From an uncultured Chloroflexota bacterium (lineage in GTDB: Bacteria; Chloroflexota; Anaerolineae; Caldilineales; Caldilineaceae), in the NCBI GenBank assembly GCA_903858085.1, contig CAIOHJ010000299.1, positions 10,656 to 74,655 on the forward strand: a stretch of DNA of 64,000 nt, written 5' to 3'. This document shows, in pieces, positions 40,620 through 49,338 of the stretch (within the stretch, counting starts at the first letter, position 1; each line of letters opens with the position of its first letter). Made by a program: the position numbers and the translations under genes. Under the pieces are notes generated by a model, which worked only from the letters and a program-made list of their open reading frames with translations, ran no database searches and had not been told where the DNA came from.

Positions 40620-40915
40620 GCAAGCCCCCTCTCAAAAATGTCGACCAGGTTTGATGACTGCACAGACAAAGCTGCAACCGGGCCCCGCCGCCACAGCTTC
40701 GCCTGCACTTTCGTCTACACTTTCCGCCGCTCCGGAAATCAGCCTACGGAAGCACAGCTCTCCTTTTCAGATAATAGCACAGGAGAGCCAATTCTTCATT
40801 TTGTCTGCTCTGCGGTAAGATTGTTGCACAAACTTGTAAAGGTGTACGAACAGCTGTCTCTGACAGGATTCGCTGCACAACAAGGGGAGCCTGGGAGCTC
40901 CAAGGAGAAAAATTG

Positions 40916-41452
40916 ATGTTGAACTTCATCCCCAAATGGGCCAGCCGTGCCTGGCTGGTCCTGGCCGTCGCAGCGGTCATCCTCGTGCTGGATCAGTGGA
41001 CCAAAGAATTGATTCGTCAGTCCATTCCAGACTACACCTCGATCATTCCGATCCCGGCGTTGGGTGAATATTTTGTCTTCGAACATGTCCACAACTACGG
41101 GGCAGCCTTTGGGATTCTGCAAAACCAGAGCAACCTGTTCGCGGTCATTGCAGGGGGGGTCGCTGTCGCCATGCTGGTCTATGTCTACCATCTGCCCCCT
41201 GCGGCCAGGATGGTGCGCGTCCTGTTGGGGCTGATCCTGGGGGGGGCGCTCGGCAATTTGATCGACCGCCTCAACCAGGGCTACGTCACCGATTTTGTCA
41301 AGATGGGCATCCCAGGCGTCTATTACTGGCCCAACTACAACATTGCCGACAGCGCAATCGTCGTCGGCGTGATCGCGATGGGGCTCTACGTGCTTCTCGA
41401 CGATCTGCGCAAACAGCGCCAGCAGGCCAGCGCAGTCGCCGAACGCAGCTGA
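40916..41452 (+). CDS. lspA: Lipoprotein signal peptidase (SPase II)
   Basis: 178 residues with four membrane helices. It cleaves prolipoproteins before the lipidated Cys, consistent with the several LxGC lipoproteins in this window. ATG 40916 has AAGGAG 8 nt upstream (an in-frame TTG lies at 40913). Motifs: LVLDQWTKELI, HVHNYGAAFGIL, LGNLIDRLNQGYVTDF (catalytic Asp) and YNIADSAIVVG (catalytic Asp). It lies 5 bp before the RluD-type gene. The 296-bp upstream region (40620-40915) is divergent with the nitrilase-like gene and shows no clear promoter. Confidence 0.96.
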   Translation: MLNFIPKWASRAWLVLAVAAVILVLDQWTKELIRQSIPDYTSIIPIPALGEYFVFEHVHNYGAAFGILQNQSNLFAVIAGGVAVAMLVYVYHLPPAARMVRVLLGLILGGALGNLIDRLNQGYVTDFVKMGIPGVYYWPNYNIADSAIVVGVIAMGLYVLLDDLRKQRQQASAVAERS

Positions 41453-41457
41453 AACAG

Positions 41458-42459
41458 ATGCAACTCTTTTGGGTCGACTGTGCAGAGGCTGGCCAGCGCA
41501 TCGACCGCTGGCTGGCGGACCGCATGCCAGGCCGCAGCCGCAGCGAGATCCAGCGCTGGATTCGCCAGGGCGCAGTCCAGGTGGGTGGCCAGCCAGCAAA
41601 AGCAGGCCACGCCCTCTCGGCAGGAGAGCAGATCACCGTCGATGTGCCGCCCATCAGCCCGGCAGCCACGTTGGCCGGCGAACCCATCCCGCTGACCATC
41701 CTCTACGAGGACGACGACCTGCTGATCGTCGACAAGCCCGCCGGCATGGTCGTCCACCCCTCCCCAGGCCACGACCACGGCACTCTGGTGCATGCAGTGC
41801 TCCATCACTGCCCCCAAATCGAAGGCGTCGGCGGCGAACAACGGCCCGGCATTGTCCACCGTCTGGACAAAGAGACCTCAGGGGTGATTGCTGTCGCCAA
41901 AAATGACCCCGCTCACCGCTACTTGCAGGCACAATTCAAGGAGCGGACTGTCTACAAAGAGTATCTTGCCTTGGTAGAAGGACGGATGACGCCGCCGCGC
42001 GGACGCATTCATGCCCCGATCGGGCGCCATCCAACCGATCATACCCGCCAGGTTGTGGTGCCGCCCGATCGAGCTGGCGGCCACTCGGCTGGGCGGGAAG
42101 CGATCACCGACTACACCGTGCTGGCGGTCTATTCGCTCCCGCTGGCCGGCTCCAGCAGTGCGACTGCCACCTTTTCTCTGGTCAGCGCTGAACTGCATAC
42201 GGGGCGGACCCACCAGATTCGTGTCCACTTTGCCTGGCGCCACCATCCGGTCGTCGGCGACAGCGTTTATGGCTTCCGCCATCAACGGCTGCTCTTGTCG
42301 CGCCATTTCCTCCACGCCCACCGACTTCGCCTGCGCCTGCCTCAAGACGGTGCGGAACATGAATTCTGGGCCCCGCTGCCCGGCACGCTCCAGCGTGTGC
42401 TGGAGCGGCTGGCCGCAGAAGAGGCCGGCAAAGGGCCTACAGCCCCGATCTCCCTCTGA
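41458..42459 (+). CDS. rluD: RluA-family pseudouridine synthase with S4 domain (RluD-like)
   Basis: 333 residues. N-terminal S4 RNA-binding domain (QRIDRWLADRMPGRSRSEIQRWIRQGAVQVGG, about 12-45). The synthase domain has LIVDKPAGMVVHPSPGHDHGTLVHAVLHH, the catalytic GIVHRLDKETSGVIAVAK (Asp), ERTVYKEYLALVEG and ELHTGRTHQIRVHFA. This order fits RluD, which modifies helix 69 of 23S rRNA. lspA-rluD is a frequent gene pair in bacteria. The basic, His-rich stretch RHQRLLLSRHFLHAHRLRLRLP is normal for the family. Confidence 0.94.
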   Translation: MQLFWVDCAEAGQRIDRWLADRMPGRSRSEIQRWIRQGAVQVGGQPAKAGHALSAGEQITVDVPPISPAATLAGEPIPLTILYEDDDLLIVDKPAGMVVHPSPGHDHGTLVHAVLHHCPQIEGVGGEQRPGIVHRLDKETSGVIAVAKNDPAHRYLQAQFKERTVYKEYLALVEGRMTPPRGRIHAPIGRHPTDHTRQVVVPPDRAGGHSAGREAITDYTVLAVYSLPLAGSSSATATFSLVSAELHTGRTHQIRVHFAWRHHPVVGDSVYGFRHQRLLLSRHFLHAHRLRLRLPQDGAEHEFWAPLPGTLQRVLERLAAEEAGKGPTAPISL

Positions 42460-42487
42460 CCCGTCGTTTCATGCGGAGAAGCTCTCG

Positions 42488-43795
42488 GTGATCAAGATGC
42501 AGCCCACTGTTCAACCGCTCAGCGCCGTCGAAAAAGCGGTGGCACGGCCGCTCGGGCGCTCGCTCTACCGACGCTGGCTGTTGGCACTGGCGCTGGGCGC
42601 TGTCGGCCTGCTGGCTGGCTCGGCCAGCGTCGACAGCGGCAGCCAGCTGCGCCAGAGCCTGCAGAGCAAAGTGCATGGTGACACCTGGGATCTGCTTGGC
42701 TGGGAAATACAGGCGATCGCAGCCAAACTTCGCGCCGGGCAGCTGACGCTGTCTGCGGACGAACCAGCCAGACAGGTCACAACCTATCTGGAAAGAGCCA
42801 ACCAGGCAGGTGAGCTGGAAAGAGAAGTCGAACGGCTGTACAGCGAAGCAGGGGCGCCGGCAGCCAACCACCCGCAGCTGGCCCTCCTTGAAAAGCAACT
42901 CTCCCAGCTGCGCGCAGCCCAACAAGAGGCCAGGCCAGCGGTCGAGACGATTTTAGAAGCACAGATCAGTGCCGAGGTGCGTGCAGCCGGGCTCACCTTC
43001 TGGGGCCAGGCCTTTCCGCCGGTCTGGTTCACCTTTACCGACCCACCCAAAAAACTGGTCGTCAGCCCGCGCGGGCGAATCCTGACCGCTCACTATGCGA
43101 TGTTGCGCCCGGAGCTTCTTCCAGAGCGCCGGGAGTCGATCGAACAGGCCATTCTGGCCGACGACAACCTGAGCGCCTACATCACCAATATCGGCGGATT
43201 GGGCGCCTACCCAACCCAGGTCGTCGACCGTGCCCCGCTCGAATGGGTGCTCACGACCGTGGCGCACGAGTGGGTACACAACTACCTGACCCTTCACCCC
43301 CTCGGCATCCTCTACAATCACACCCCCGACCTGACCCTCATCAACGAGACCGTCGCTGAAATCGTCGGCAACGAACTGGGGCAACGTGCGCTGGAAAAAC
43401 AGTACCCGGCCTACGCGCTGGCGGCCCACACATCCGAGCAGACCGAGCCCGCCGAGCTTTTGGCGTTCGATTTCGACCGCGAGATGCGCCATACCCGCGA
43501 GATCGTCGACCAGTACCTGGCGCTCGGGCGCATCGCAGACGCCGAAGCCTACATGGAGATTCGCCGCCTGCTCTTTGTCGAGAACGGCTACCCCCTCCGC
43601 AAGCTCAACCAGGCCTACTTTGCCTTTCACGGCAGCTATGGAACCCGGGCAGCTGCTACCAACCCCCTTGGCTCCCAGTTGATCGAGCTGCGTTCTCTGA
43701 CGCCAGATGTGAAAAGCTTTCTCGAGGCGGTGCGCGGCCTCACCGCTGCCGAACAGCTTGCTCCGGTGCTGGCAGCGTGGCGGGAACGTGGCTGA
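42488..43795 (+). CDS. Putative membrane-anchored zinc metallopeptidase (HEWVH)
   Basis: 435 residues from GTG 42488 (GGAG 9 nt upstream; ATG 42497 is an alternative). One N-terminal membrane helix (about 28-45). Residues 60-160 are helical and charged, coiled-coil-like (EREVERLYSEAG, LEKQLSQLRAAQQ). The C-terminal domain has the zincin motif TTVAHEWVHNYL (about residue 258) with NETVAEIVGNELG downstream as the likely third ligand. No known family was recognised. Topology suggests an extracytoplasmic peptidase, perhaps for envelope turnover. It follows rluD by 28 bp and probably shares its transcript. Confidence 0.7.
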   Translation: MIKMQPTVQPLSAVEKAVARPLGRSLYRRWLLALALGAVGLLAGSASVDSGSQLRQSLQSKVHGDTWDLLGWEIQAIAAKLRAGQLTLSADEPARQVTTYLERANQAGELEREVERLYSEAGAPAANHPQLALLEKQLSQLRAAQQEARPAVETILEAQISAEVRAAGLTFWGQAFPPVWFTFTDPPKKLVVSPRGRILTAHYAMLRPELLPERRESIEQAILADDNLSAYITNIGGLGAYPTQVVDRAPLEWVLTTVAHEWVHNYLTLHPLGILYNHTPDLTLINETVAEIVGNELGQRALEKQYPAYALAAHTSEQTEPAELLAFDFDREMRHTREIVDQYLALGRIADAEAYMEIRRLLFVENGYPLRKLNQAYFAFHGSYGTRAAATNPLGSQLIELRSLTPDVKSFLEAVRGLTAAEQLAPVLAAWRERG

Positions 43796-43853
43796 GCCAT
43801 GTGGCTCTCCCCAGGAATTCTATCTTTGAACTTCTGCTTCTGCACTCTCCTGC

Positions 43854-43883
43854 TTGACAACCCACAAGCGGGTATGCTACATT
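43854..43883 (+). promoter_or_regulatory. Promoter of the structured RNA
   Basis: Perfect TTGACA (43854-43859), 18 bp, TACATT (43878-43883). The predicted start is about 43890. A second -10-like TATGCT (43873-43878) has poor spacing. Confidence 0.65.
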
Positions 43884-43889
43884 GGGGAC

Positions 43890-44086
43890 AGATGAGAAAT
43901 TCTCATGCAGACGCTCTCTAAAATGAGCTGACAGACAATGGAGCTTTTGATGATGAACCTTTCGCCCCAAGCTGGTCCCGTTGATAGGGTTGCCTGTCAA
44001 GGAAGCAGTGTGTCTGCCCCGCATGAGTAGACTGTAAAGTCGCATGACAAAGCCGCACGCACTGCATCGGTGCCTGCGGCTTTTTT
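43890..44086 (+). ncRNA. Unidentified ~200-nt structured RNA (6S-like rod or exporter leader)
   Basis: The region has its own promoter and ends in a strong terminator (AAAGCCGC/GCGGCTTT with inner GCAC/GTGC, 44049-44083, then a T run). No open reading frame of note lies inside. Nested helices can be traced: TCATGCAGAC (43903-43912) with GTCTGC-CCC-GCATGA (44012-44026); TGACAG (43929-43934) with CTGTCA (43994-43999); AGCTT (43942-43946) with AAGCT (43969-43973). A side hairpin GCTC/GAGC (43913-43928) opens a central bubble. Size and rod shape recall 6S RNA. Alternatively it is an attenuator or riboswitch of the ABC exporter 120 bp downstream. It does not contain the SRP RNA tip motif and matches no riboswitch core I know. 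Confidence 0.5.
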
Positions 44087-44206
44087 GTTTGCTTCGTCTG
44101 TCCCTGGCGCGAGCGCCTTGCAGACAGCAACCTCCTCCAAGCCCACCAGGCATCGGCATTTTTGTCCGGATGCCTGTTTTTTTTTGTTCAGAGCGCAGGA
44201 AAACTT

Positions 44207-46036
44207 ATGTTCGCAGACAATTCACCTCCTCCCACAGCACTCGATTTCGACCTGAAACAGACCGTTGGCGTCAACAAAGTGATCGGTTTTTGGCGGTTGA
44301 TGACCGGTTTCCGCATCAGCTATCTCTTTTCGACGCTCAGCATGGGGCTTGCAGCCATTGTGAACACTGCAACCTTTTTGCTGCTGCGCTATTTTATCGA
44401 CCACTATCTGGTGGCCAGCGACCGCACGCTACATCTGGCCGTCTATGTCGGTGGTTTTCTCGGATTGGCGGCCATTCAGTCGCTGAGCACCTTCAACAGC
44501 CGACAGCTGGCAGCCAAAACAGCGGAAGGCATTGCCCTTCGGCTGCGCGAATACCTCTACGACCATCTGCAGCGGCTACACTTTACCTACCACGACCAGA
44601 ACCAGACCGGCGATCTGATCCAACGCTCCACGTCAGACATCGATACGATTCGACGTTTTTTTGCGGACCAGGCGATTGAATCCGGGCGGATTCTGGTGCT
44701 CTTCGTGGTCAACCTGCTCGCGATCTACCTGCTCGATTGGCGGCTGGCCTGGGTCTCCATCCTCGTCGTGCCCTTCGTGCTCATCCTCTCCGTCTTCTTC
44801 TTTCGCCGCGTCGAACAAGCCTACGACGCCTACCAAAAACAGGAAGCCAAACTGTCAAGCACGCTGCAAGAAAATCTGAGCGGGGTCAGGGTGGTCAAAG
44901 CATTTGCTCGCCAGGCCTACGAAGAGGAAAAATTTGACAAGGTCAACCGCGAAAAATATGCCCGCGGCCGCCATCTGCTGCTGATGCATGCCCTCTTCTG
45001 GCCCATCACCGACATCCTCTGCGGCGGGCAGATGATCGGCGGCTTTCTCTTCGGCGGCTGGCTGACCATCCAGGGGGAACTCACCATCGGCACCTATATC
45101 GCCTATGCCGGGCTGGTCGGCTGGATCCTCTGGCCACTGCGCAATCTGGGCCGGCTGATCGTGCAGATGTCCGAAGGGCTGGTTTCGTTCGGCAGAATCC
45201 GAGAAATTCTCGTCGAGGAACGTGAACCCATCGCCGAAGGCACTGTACGCCCGGACCGCCCGCTTCGCGGCGAGATCGTCTTCGAGAATGTCTCTCTCAC
45301 CTATGCAGGCACCGACCGGGCAGCGCTGAACGGGGTCAGCTTCACCGTACGGCCGGGCCAGTCGGTCGCACTGCTGGGGGGCACAGGTTCGGGCAAGTCC
45401 TCTTTGGTCAGCCTGCTCCCCCGTTTTTATGAGTACAGCCACGGCCGGATCCTGCTCGACGGGATCGAACTCAAAGAATACCCACGACACTTTCTCCGCC
45501 AGCAGATCGGGATCGTCGAACAAGAACCTTTCCTGTTCAGCCGCACGGTGCGAGACAACATCACCTATGGGGTGGTGCGCGCCGTCGCCGACAATGAGGT
45601 CGAAGCCCACGCACGCGCCGCAGCCATCCACGATGTGATCCGAGACAAACTGCCCCACGGCTATGCCACCCTGGTCGGCGAACGCGGCATCACCCTCTCC
45701 GGCGGGCAAAAACAGCGCGTGGCGATCGCCCGAACCCTGCTCAAAGACCCCAGCATCTTGATCCTGGACGACTCAACCTCGGCAGTCGACTTCGAAACCG
45801 AAGCCACAATCCGCCACGAGTTGCACAGGCTGATGCAAGGACGCACGACCTTTATCATCGCCCACCGCATCCAAAGCGTCATGCAAGCCGATCTGATCCT
45901 GGTGCTGGATCACGGACAGATTGTGCAGCAAGGCAACCACGCCGAACTGGTCACCCAGCCCGGAATCTACCGTTCCATCTATCTGGCCCAGACCCGTCTG
46001 GAAGCCGAACTCGAAAAGGAGCTCTCACATGGCTGA
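44207..46036 (+). CDS. ABC exporter half-transporter with degenerate catalytic site
   Basis: 609 residues from ATG 44207 (AGGA upstream). Six membrane helices (about 35-330) form a type IV exporter domain. The ATPase domain has Walker A LGGTGSGKSSL, Q-loop IVEQEPFLFS, an intact signature TLSGGQKQRVAIAR, and Walker B LILDDSTSAVD, in which Asp replaces the catalytic Glu. The H-loop AHR is present. It pairs with the next gene (8-bp overlap) as a heterodimer with one active and one degenerate ATP site, like TM287/288 or TmrAB. Such pumps export lipids, peptides or drugs. The upstream structured RNA may control it. Confidence 0.93.
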   Translation: MFADNSPPPTALDFDLKQTVGVNKVIGFWRLMTGFRISYLFSTLSMGLAAIVNTATFLLLRYFIDHYLVASDRTLHLAVYVGGFLGLAAIQSLSTFNSRQLAAKTAEGIALRLREYLYDHLQRLHFTYHDQNQTGDLIQRSTSDIDTIRRFFADQAIESGRILVLFVVNLLAIYLLDWRLAWVSILVVPFVLILSVFFFRRVEQAYDAYQKQEAKLSSTLQENLSGVRVVKAFARQAYEEEKFDKVNREKYARGRHLLLMHALFWPITDILCGGQMIGGFLFGGWLTIQGELTIGTYIAYAGLVGWILWPLRNLGRLIVQMSEGLVSFGRIREILVEEREPIAEGTVRPDRPLRGEIVFENVSLTYAGTDRAALNGVSFTVRPGQSVALLGGTGSGKSSLVSLLPRFYEYSHGRILLDGIELKEYPRHFLRQQIGIVEQEPFLFSRTVRDNITYGVVRAVADNEVEAHARAAAIHDVIRDKLPHGYATLVGERGITLSGGQKQRVAIARTLLKDPSILILDDSTSAVDFETEATIRHELHRLMQGRTTFIIAHRIQSVMQADLILVLDHGQIVQQGNHAELVTQPGIYRSIYLAQTRLEAELEKELSHG

Positions 46037-47879
46037 CCCCATCGAATTTGAAGAGGAAGAGTTCAACACTTCTTTTAACGGCCAGACCTTTCGGCGCCTG
46101 GTCGGGCTGATCTTTGTCTACCCGCTCTGGGTGATCGGCTTTCTCAGCGCAGTGATCCTGGTCTCCAGCCTGGATTCCTATTTTACCTTCCTGAGCAAAC
46201 GCATCATCGACGAAGGGATCATGGCCGCCAACTGGGAACTGCTCGTCCAGATCGCCCAGCATTATGCCGCCATCCTGCTGTTTCAGGCAGGTGCCGTCTT
46301 CGTCTTCATCTATCTGGGGGGAGTGCTGGGAGAACGGGTCCGCTACGACCTGCGCCGCCGCCTCTTTGCCCATCTACAACGGCTGTCGTTGCCCTATTAC
46401 AACCGCACACCGGTCGGCTGGATCATCAGCCGCGTCACCTCAGATACCGAACGGGTCGCCGAGTTGATGACCTGGGGACTCCTCGATGTGACCTTTGCCG
46501 CCGTCAATATTCTGACCGCACTCTGGTTTATGGCGCAGATCTCCTGGCCGCTGACCTGGATTGTCATGGCGATCGTCCCGGTGATTGTCGCAGTTGCGAT
46601 CTTCTTCCAGCAGCGGATTATCACCCAGTACCGCGAGGTGCGGCGGATCAACTCCAAAATCACCGGCTCCTACAACGAGACGATCACAGGGGTGCGTGTG
46701 ATCAAAGCGCTCGACCGCGAAGAGGCCAATCTGCGCGAGTTTGGCAACCTGACCAGCGAGATGTACCGGGCCAGCTACCGGGCGGCCTGGTATTCAGCCC
46801 TCTTCCTGCCCTCCATCCAGATGATCGGCTCGCTGGCGGTCGCCGGTATTCTGATCTACGCCGGCGTGACAGCAGAGCAGGGCGGGCTGAGCGTGGGCAG
46901 CATCTACGCCTTCATTTCGTACGTACTTTTGATGATCTGGCCCATCCAAGAACTGGCCAGGGTCTTTGCCGAGATGCAACAGGCGATCGCTTCAGGCGAA
47001 CGGATCTTCTCGCTGCTCGATGCGCTCCCCGACATCGTCGACAACCCCAATGCCTACACCGTTGACAGCCTGCGCGGGGAGATTGTCTTCGAACATGTGG
47101 ACTTTGCCTACGAAGAAGGCAGACCCATTCTGCAAGATTTCAACCTGCGCGTCTCCTGCGGAGAGACGATCGCCCTGGTCGGACCGACCGGCGGCGGCAA
47201 AAGCACCATCGCCAATCTGCTCTGCCGGTTCTTTGAACCGACCGGCGGACGCATTCTGATCGCCGGACACGACTACACCCACCTGACCCAGCACTCGCTG
47301 CAGTCGCATATCGGGGTGGTGCTGCAGACACCCCATCTCTTCTCGGGCACTATCCTCGAAAATCTGCGCTATGGCCGGTTAGACGCCAGCGACGCAGACA
47401 TCGAAGCCGCAGCCCGCCTGGCCGGCGCCCACGACTTCATCATCGGGCTGGAAAAAGGCTACGCCGAACAGGTCGGTGAGGGGGGGGTGCTCCTCTCGAC
47501 CGGACAAAAACAGCTGCTCAGCCTGGCGCGCGCTGTGCTCGCACGGCCTGATATTTTTATCATGGACGAGGCCACCGCCAGCGTAGATACACTCACCGAA
47601 GGGCTCATCCAACAGGGGATGGATACACTCATGCGCGACTGCACCAGCTTTGTGATCGCCCACCGCCTCTCCACCATCCGCAACGCCACTCGCATCCTGG
47701 TCGTCGAAGATGGTCGAATCCAGGAGCAGGGCACCCACCGCGAATTGCTTAGCCAGGGCGGACACTACTATCGACTCTACACCCAACAGTTCCAACAAGA
47801 CGTGGTGGGGCAGATCAACGAGCTGCAGGCAGCACAGCCCCAGAACGGCCAGCGCGAGCCCGCACTGACAGCCTGCTGA
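46029..47879 (+). CDS. ABC exporter half-transporter, partner subunit
   Basis: 616 residues; ATG 46029 lies inside the previous gene. An acidic N-terminus (EFEEEEFN) precedes six membrane helices (about 25-330). ATPase motifs: Walker A VGPTGGGKSTIAN, Q-loop VVLQTPHLFSG, a degenerate signature LLSTGQKQLLSLARA, and Walker B IFIMDEATASVDT with the catalytic Glu intact. In the heterodimer this Glu faces the intact LSGGQ of the partner (active site), while the Asp of the partner faces LSTGQ here (degenerate site). The asymmetry in both chains makes a functional pairing convincing. Confidence 0.93.
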   Translation: MADPIEFEEEEFNTSFNGQTFRRLVGLIFVYPLWVIGFLSAVILVSSLDSYFTFLSKRIIDEGIMAANWELLVQIAQHYAAILLFQAGAVFVFIYLGGVLGERVRYDLRRRLFAHLQRLSLPYYNRTPVGWIISRVTSDTERVAELMTWGLLDVTFAAVNILTALWFMAQISWPLTWIVMAIVPVIVAVAIFFQQRIITQYREVRRINSKITGSYNETITGVRVIKALDREEANLREFGNLTSEMYRASYRAAWYSALFLPSIQMIGSLAVAGILIYAGVTAEQGGLSVGSIYAFISYVLLMIWPIQELARVFAEMQQAIASGERIFSLLDALPDIVDNPNAYTVDSLRGEIVFEHVDFAYEEGRPILQDFNLRVSCGETIALVGPTGGGKSTIANLLCRFFEPTGGRILIAGHDYTHLTQHSLQSHIGVVLQTPHLFSGTILENLRYGRLDASDADIEAAARLAGAHDFIIGLEKGYAEQVGEGGVLLSTGQKQLLSLARAVLARPDIFIMDEATASVDTLTEGLIQQGMDTLMRDCTSFVIAHRLSTIRNATRILVVEDGRIQEQGTHRELLSQGGHYYRLYTQQFQQDVVGQINELQAAQPQNGQREPALTAC

Positions 47880-47925
47880 CAGCTGAACGCCGCACACCCA
47901 TTGCAAACTTTGGCCCCTTGCCCGG

Positions 47926-48000
47926 CTGACAAATTTCCACAAATCGTGTATGCTATGCTCAGGTCACAGGATACCCAATCTGCAAACGCTGTGACCTGAG
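47926..48000 (+). promoter_or_regulatory. Promoter followed by a perfect 12-bp inverted repeat
   Basis: CTGACA (47926-47931), 17 bp, TATGCT (47949-47954). Then CTCAGGTCACAG (47958-47969) and CTGTGACCTGAG (47989-48000) form a perfect inverted repeat with a 19-nt loop, at or just after the start site. It is either an operator or a 5' hairpin of the VTT-protein mRNA. Confidence 0.65.
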
Positions 48001-48028
48001 CAACACAGCTGACAGGACAAACGATTCC

Positions 48029-48763
48029 ATGTTCGGTTCTAGCAATCGATGGCGGGACGGCGGAATTCTGATACTCTTGCTTGCAGCCCTGGGCGTGCTG
48101 ATCGGGTGGCTCAACGAGCCAATTGCAGGCGCGTTGGAGGCTGCAGAGAATGTGCGCAGCTGGATCATTGGCTTTGGCCCGTCGGCCCCGATCGCCTATG
48201 TGACCTTTTTTGCGGCACAAATTTTGATAGCCCCCCTGCCCGGCAGTTTTCTGTCGGTGCTGGGAGGCTACCTGTTCGGTTTTTTTCAGGGTCTGTTGCT
48301 CAGCCTGCTCGGACTTTCGATCGGCGTTCTTGCGGCGATGTGGATCGGCCGCTCCCTGGGGCGCCGACTCCTGGAACGGTTTTTCGACCGCAGCGAGTTG
48401 ATCCGCTGGGAACGCAAGTTGCGGCTGCGTTCGCCGCTGCTCTGGTTTGTCCTTTTTCTCTTCCCGCTGCCAGATCTGGTGATCTATCTCGCCGGCATGG
48501 GGACGATGCCGCTGCGTTGGCTGGCCCCCGCAGCGCTGCTGGGCCGCGGCATCGGGGTCGTGATCGGCAGCAGCGTCGGCACCGCCAGCCTCTACCTGCC
48601 CGCCTGGTTCGTGGTCGGCCAATGGGCACTGCTGCTCGTGCTCGGCGGGCTGGCCTATCGCTTTCAACGCCCGCTGCGCTATCACCTGATTGTCCAGCTG
48701 CGCCGGGGCCGCCGTCTGCTGCGCACCGTCGCGCGCGCCCCGCTCGGCTCAACCTTCCGCTGA
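48029..48763 (+). CDS. VTT/SNARE-associated (DedA/TVP38-like) membrane protein
   Basis: 244 residues with five to six membrane segments. The VTT signature is visible: PLPGSFLSVLGGYLFGFFQGLLLSLLGLSIGVLAAMWIGRSLG (about 72-115), a charged DRSELIRWERKLR loop and the re-entrant FLFPLPDLVIYLAGMGTMPLRWL segment. Such proteins act as lipid scramblases or flippases (undecaprenyl or glycerophospholipids) or in membrane homeostasis. It is a single gene with the hairpin-bearing promoter upstream and a terminator downstream. Confidence 0.9.
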   Translation: MFGSSNRWRDGGILILLLAALGVLIGWLNEPIAGALEAAENVRSWIIGFGPSAPIAYVTFFAAQILIAPLPGSFLSVLGGYLFGFFQGLLLSLLGLSIGVLAAMWIGRSLGRRLLERFFDRSELIRWERKLRLRSPLLWFVLFLFPLPDLVIYLAGMGTMPLRWLAPAALLGRGIGVVIGSSVGTASLYLPAWFVVGQWALLLVLGGLAYRFQRPLRYHLIVQLRRGRRLLRTVARAPLGSTFR

Positions 48764-48765
48764 AG

Positions 48766-48791
48766 GCTGGCTTGCCTTTGGGCAAGCCAGC
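48766..48791. terminator. Bidirectional terminator hairpin
   Basis: A perfect 11-bp stem GCTGGCTTGCC / GGCAAGCCAGC with TTTG loop, between the convergent VTT and rpiB genes. The T run is short. Confidence 0.75.
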
Positions 48792-48805
48792 TCTCCCTGC
48801 ATCGA

Positions 48806-49273
48806 CTACCGCTGTGCGCGGTATTTCTCGTCCAGGCTGTCGATCTTGGCAACTTTGGGGGCAGAGCGCCCCCCCTGAAATTCGCTCTCCAGCCAGACAT
48901 CGATCAGCTTCTCAGCCACCGCAGGGCCCGTAATCTGGGCCCCAAAGGTGATGATCTGGGCGTTGTTGCTGGCGACTGCCCGCTCAGCCGTGTACGGGTC
49001 CTGCACACAGACCGCACGCACCCCCGGCACTTTGTTGGCCACAATCGCCATCCCCGCCCCTGTCCCACAGACCAGAATCCCCCGCTCGTACTGGCCAGCC
49101 CCTACCTCTTCTGCCACCCTCGCCCCCACATCCGGATAGTCGACCGGCGTCTTCTCGTTGACCCCCATGTCCACAACCTGGTACCCTTTCTTGACCAGAT
49201 AGTCGCGGATCGCATCTTTCAACGGCATTCCCAAATGATCGGCGCCCAGCACGATCGGTGAATTTTTGTCCAT
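48806..49273 (-). CDS. rpiB: RpiB/LacAB-family sugar-phosphate isomerase
   Basis: 155 residues from ATG 49273 (repeated GGAGGAGG directly upstream). Motifs: IVLGADHLGMPLKDAIRDYL, ILVCGTGAGMAIVANKVPGVRAVC (active-site Cys), NNAQIITFGAQITGPAVAEKLID. The family interconverts aldose and ketose phosphates: ribose-5-P/ribulose-5-P, galactose-6-P/tagatose-6-P or, in erythritol/threitol operons, tetrose phosphates. As last gene of the 13-gene carbohydrate operon it probably performs the final isomerisation before central metabolism. Which substrate cannot be told by eye. Confidence 0.9.
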   Translation of the reverse strand: MDKNSPIVLGADHLGMPLKDAIRDYLVKKGYQVVDMGVNEKTPVDYPDVGARVAEEVGAGQYERGILVCGTGAGMAIVANKVPGVRAVCVQDPYTAERAVASNNAQIITFGAQITGPAVAEKLIDVWLESEFQGGRSAPKVAKIDSLDEKYRAQR

Positions 49274-49338
49274 TCTCCTCCTCCTCCTGGTTGGTCTCTT
49301 TTCCACCCTCTTCTCACAGCGTTCTCAGCCAAGGGCCG

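Noticed and set aside
43890..44086. SRP (4.5S) RNA
   Set aside because: AAGGAAGCAG at about 43998-44008 resembles the SRP tip, but the opposite strand of the symmetric loop and the GGAA/GRAA tetraloop hairpin are missing.
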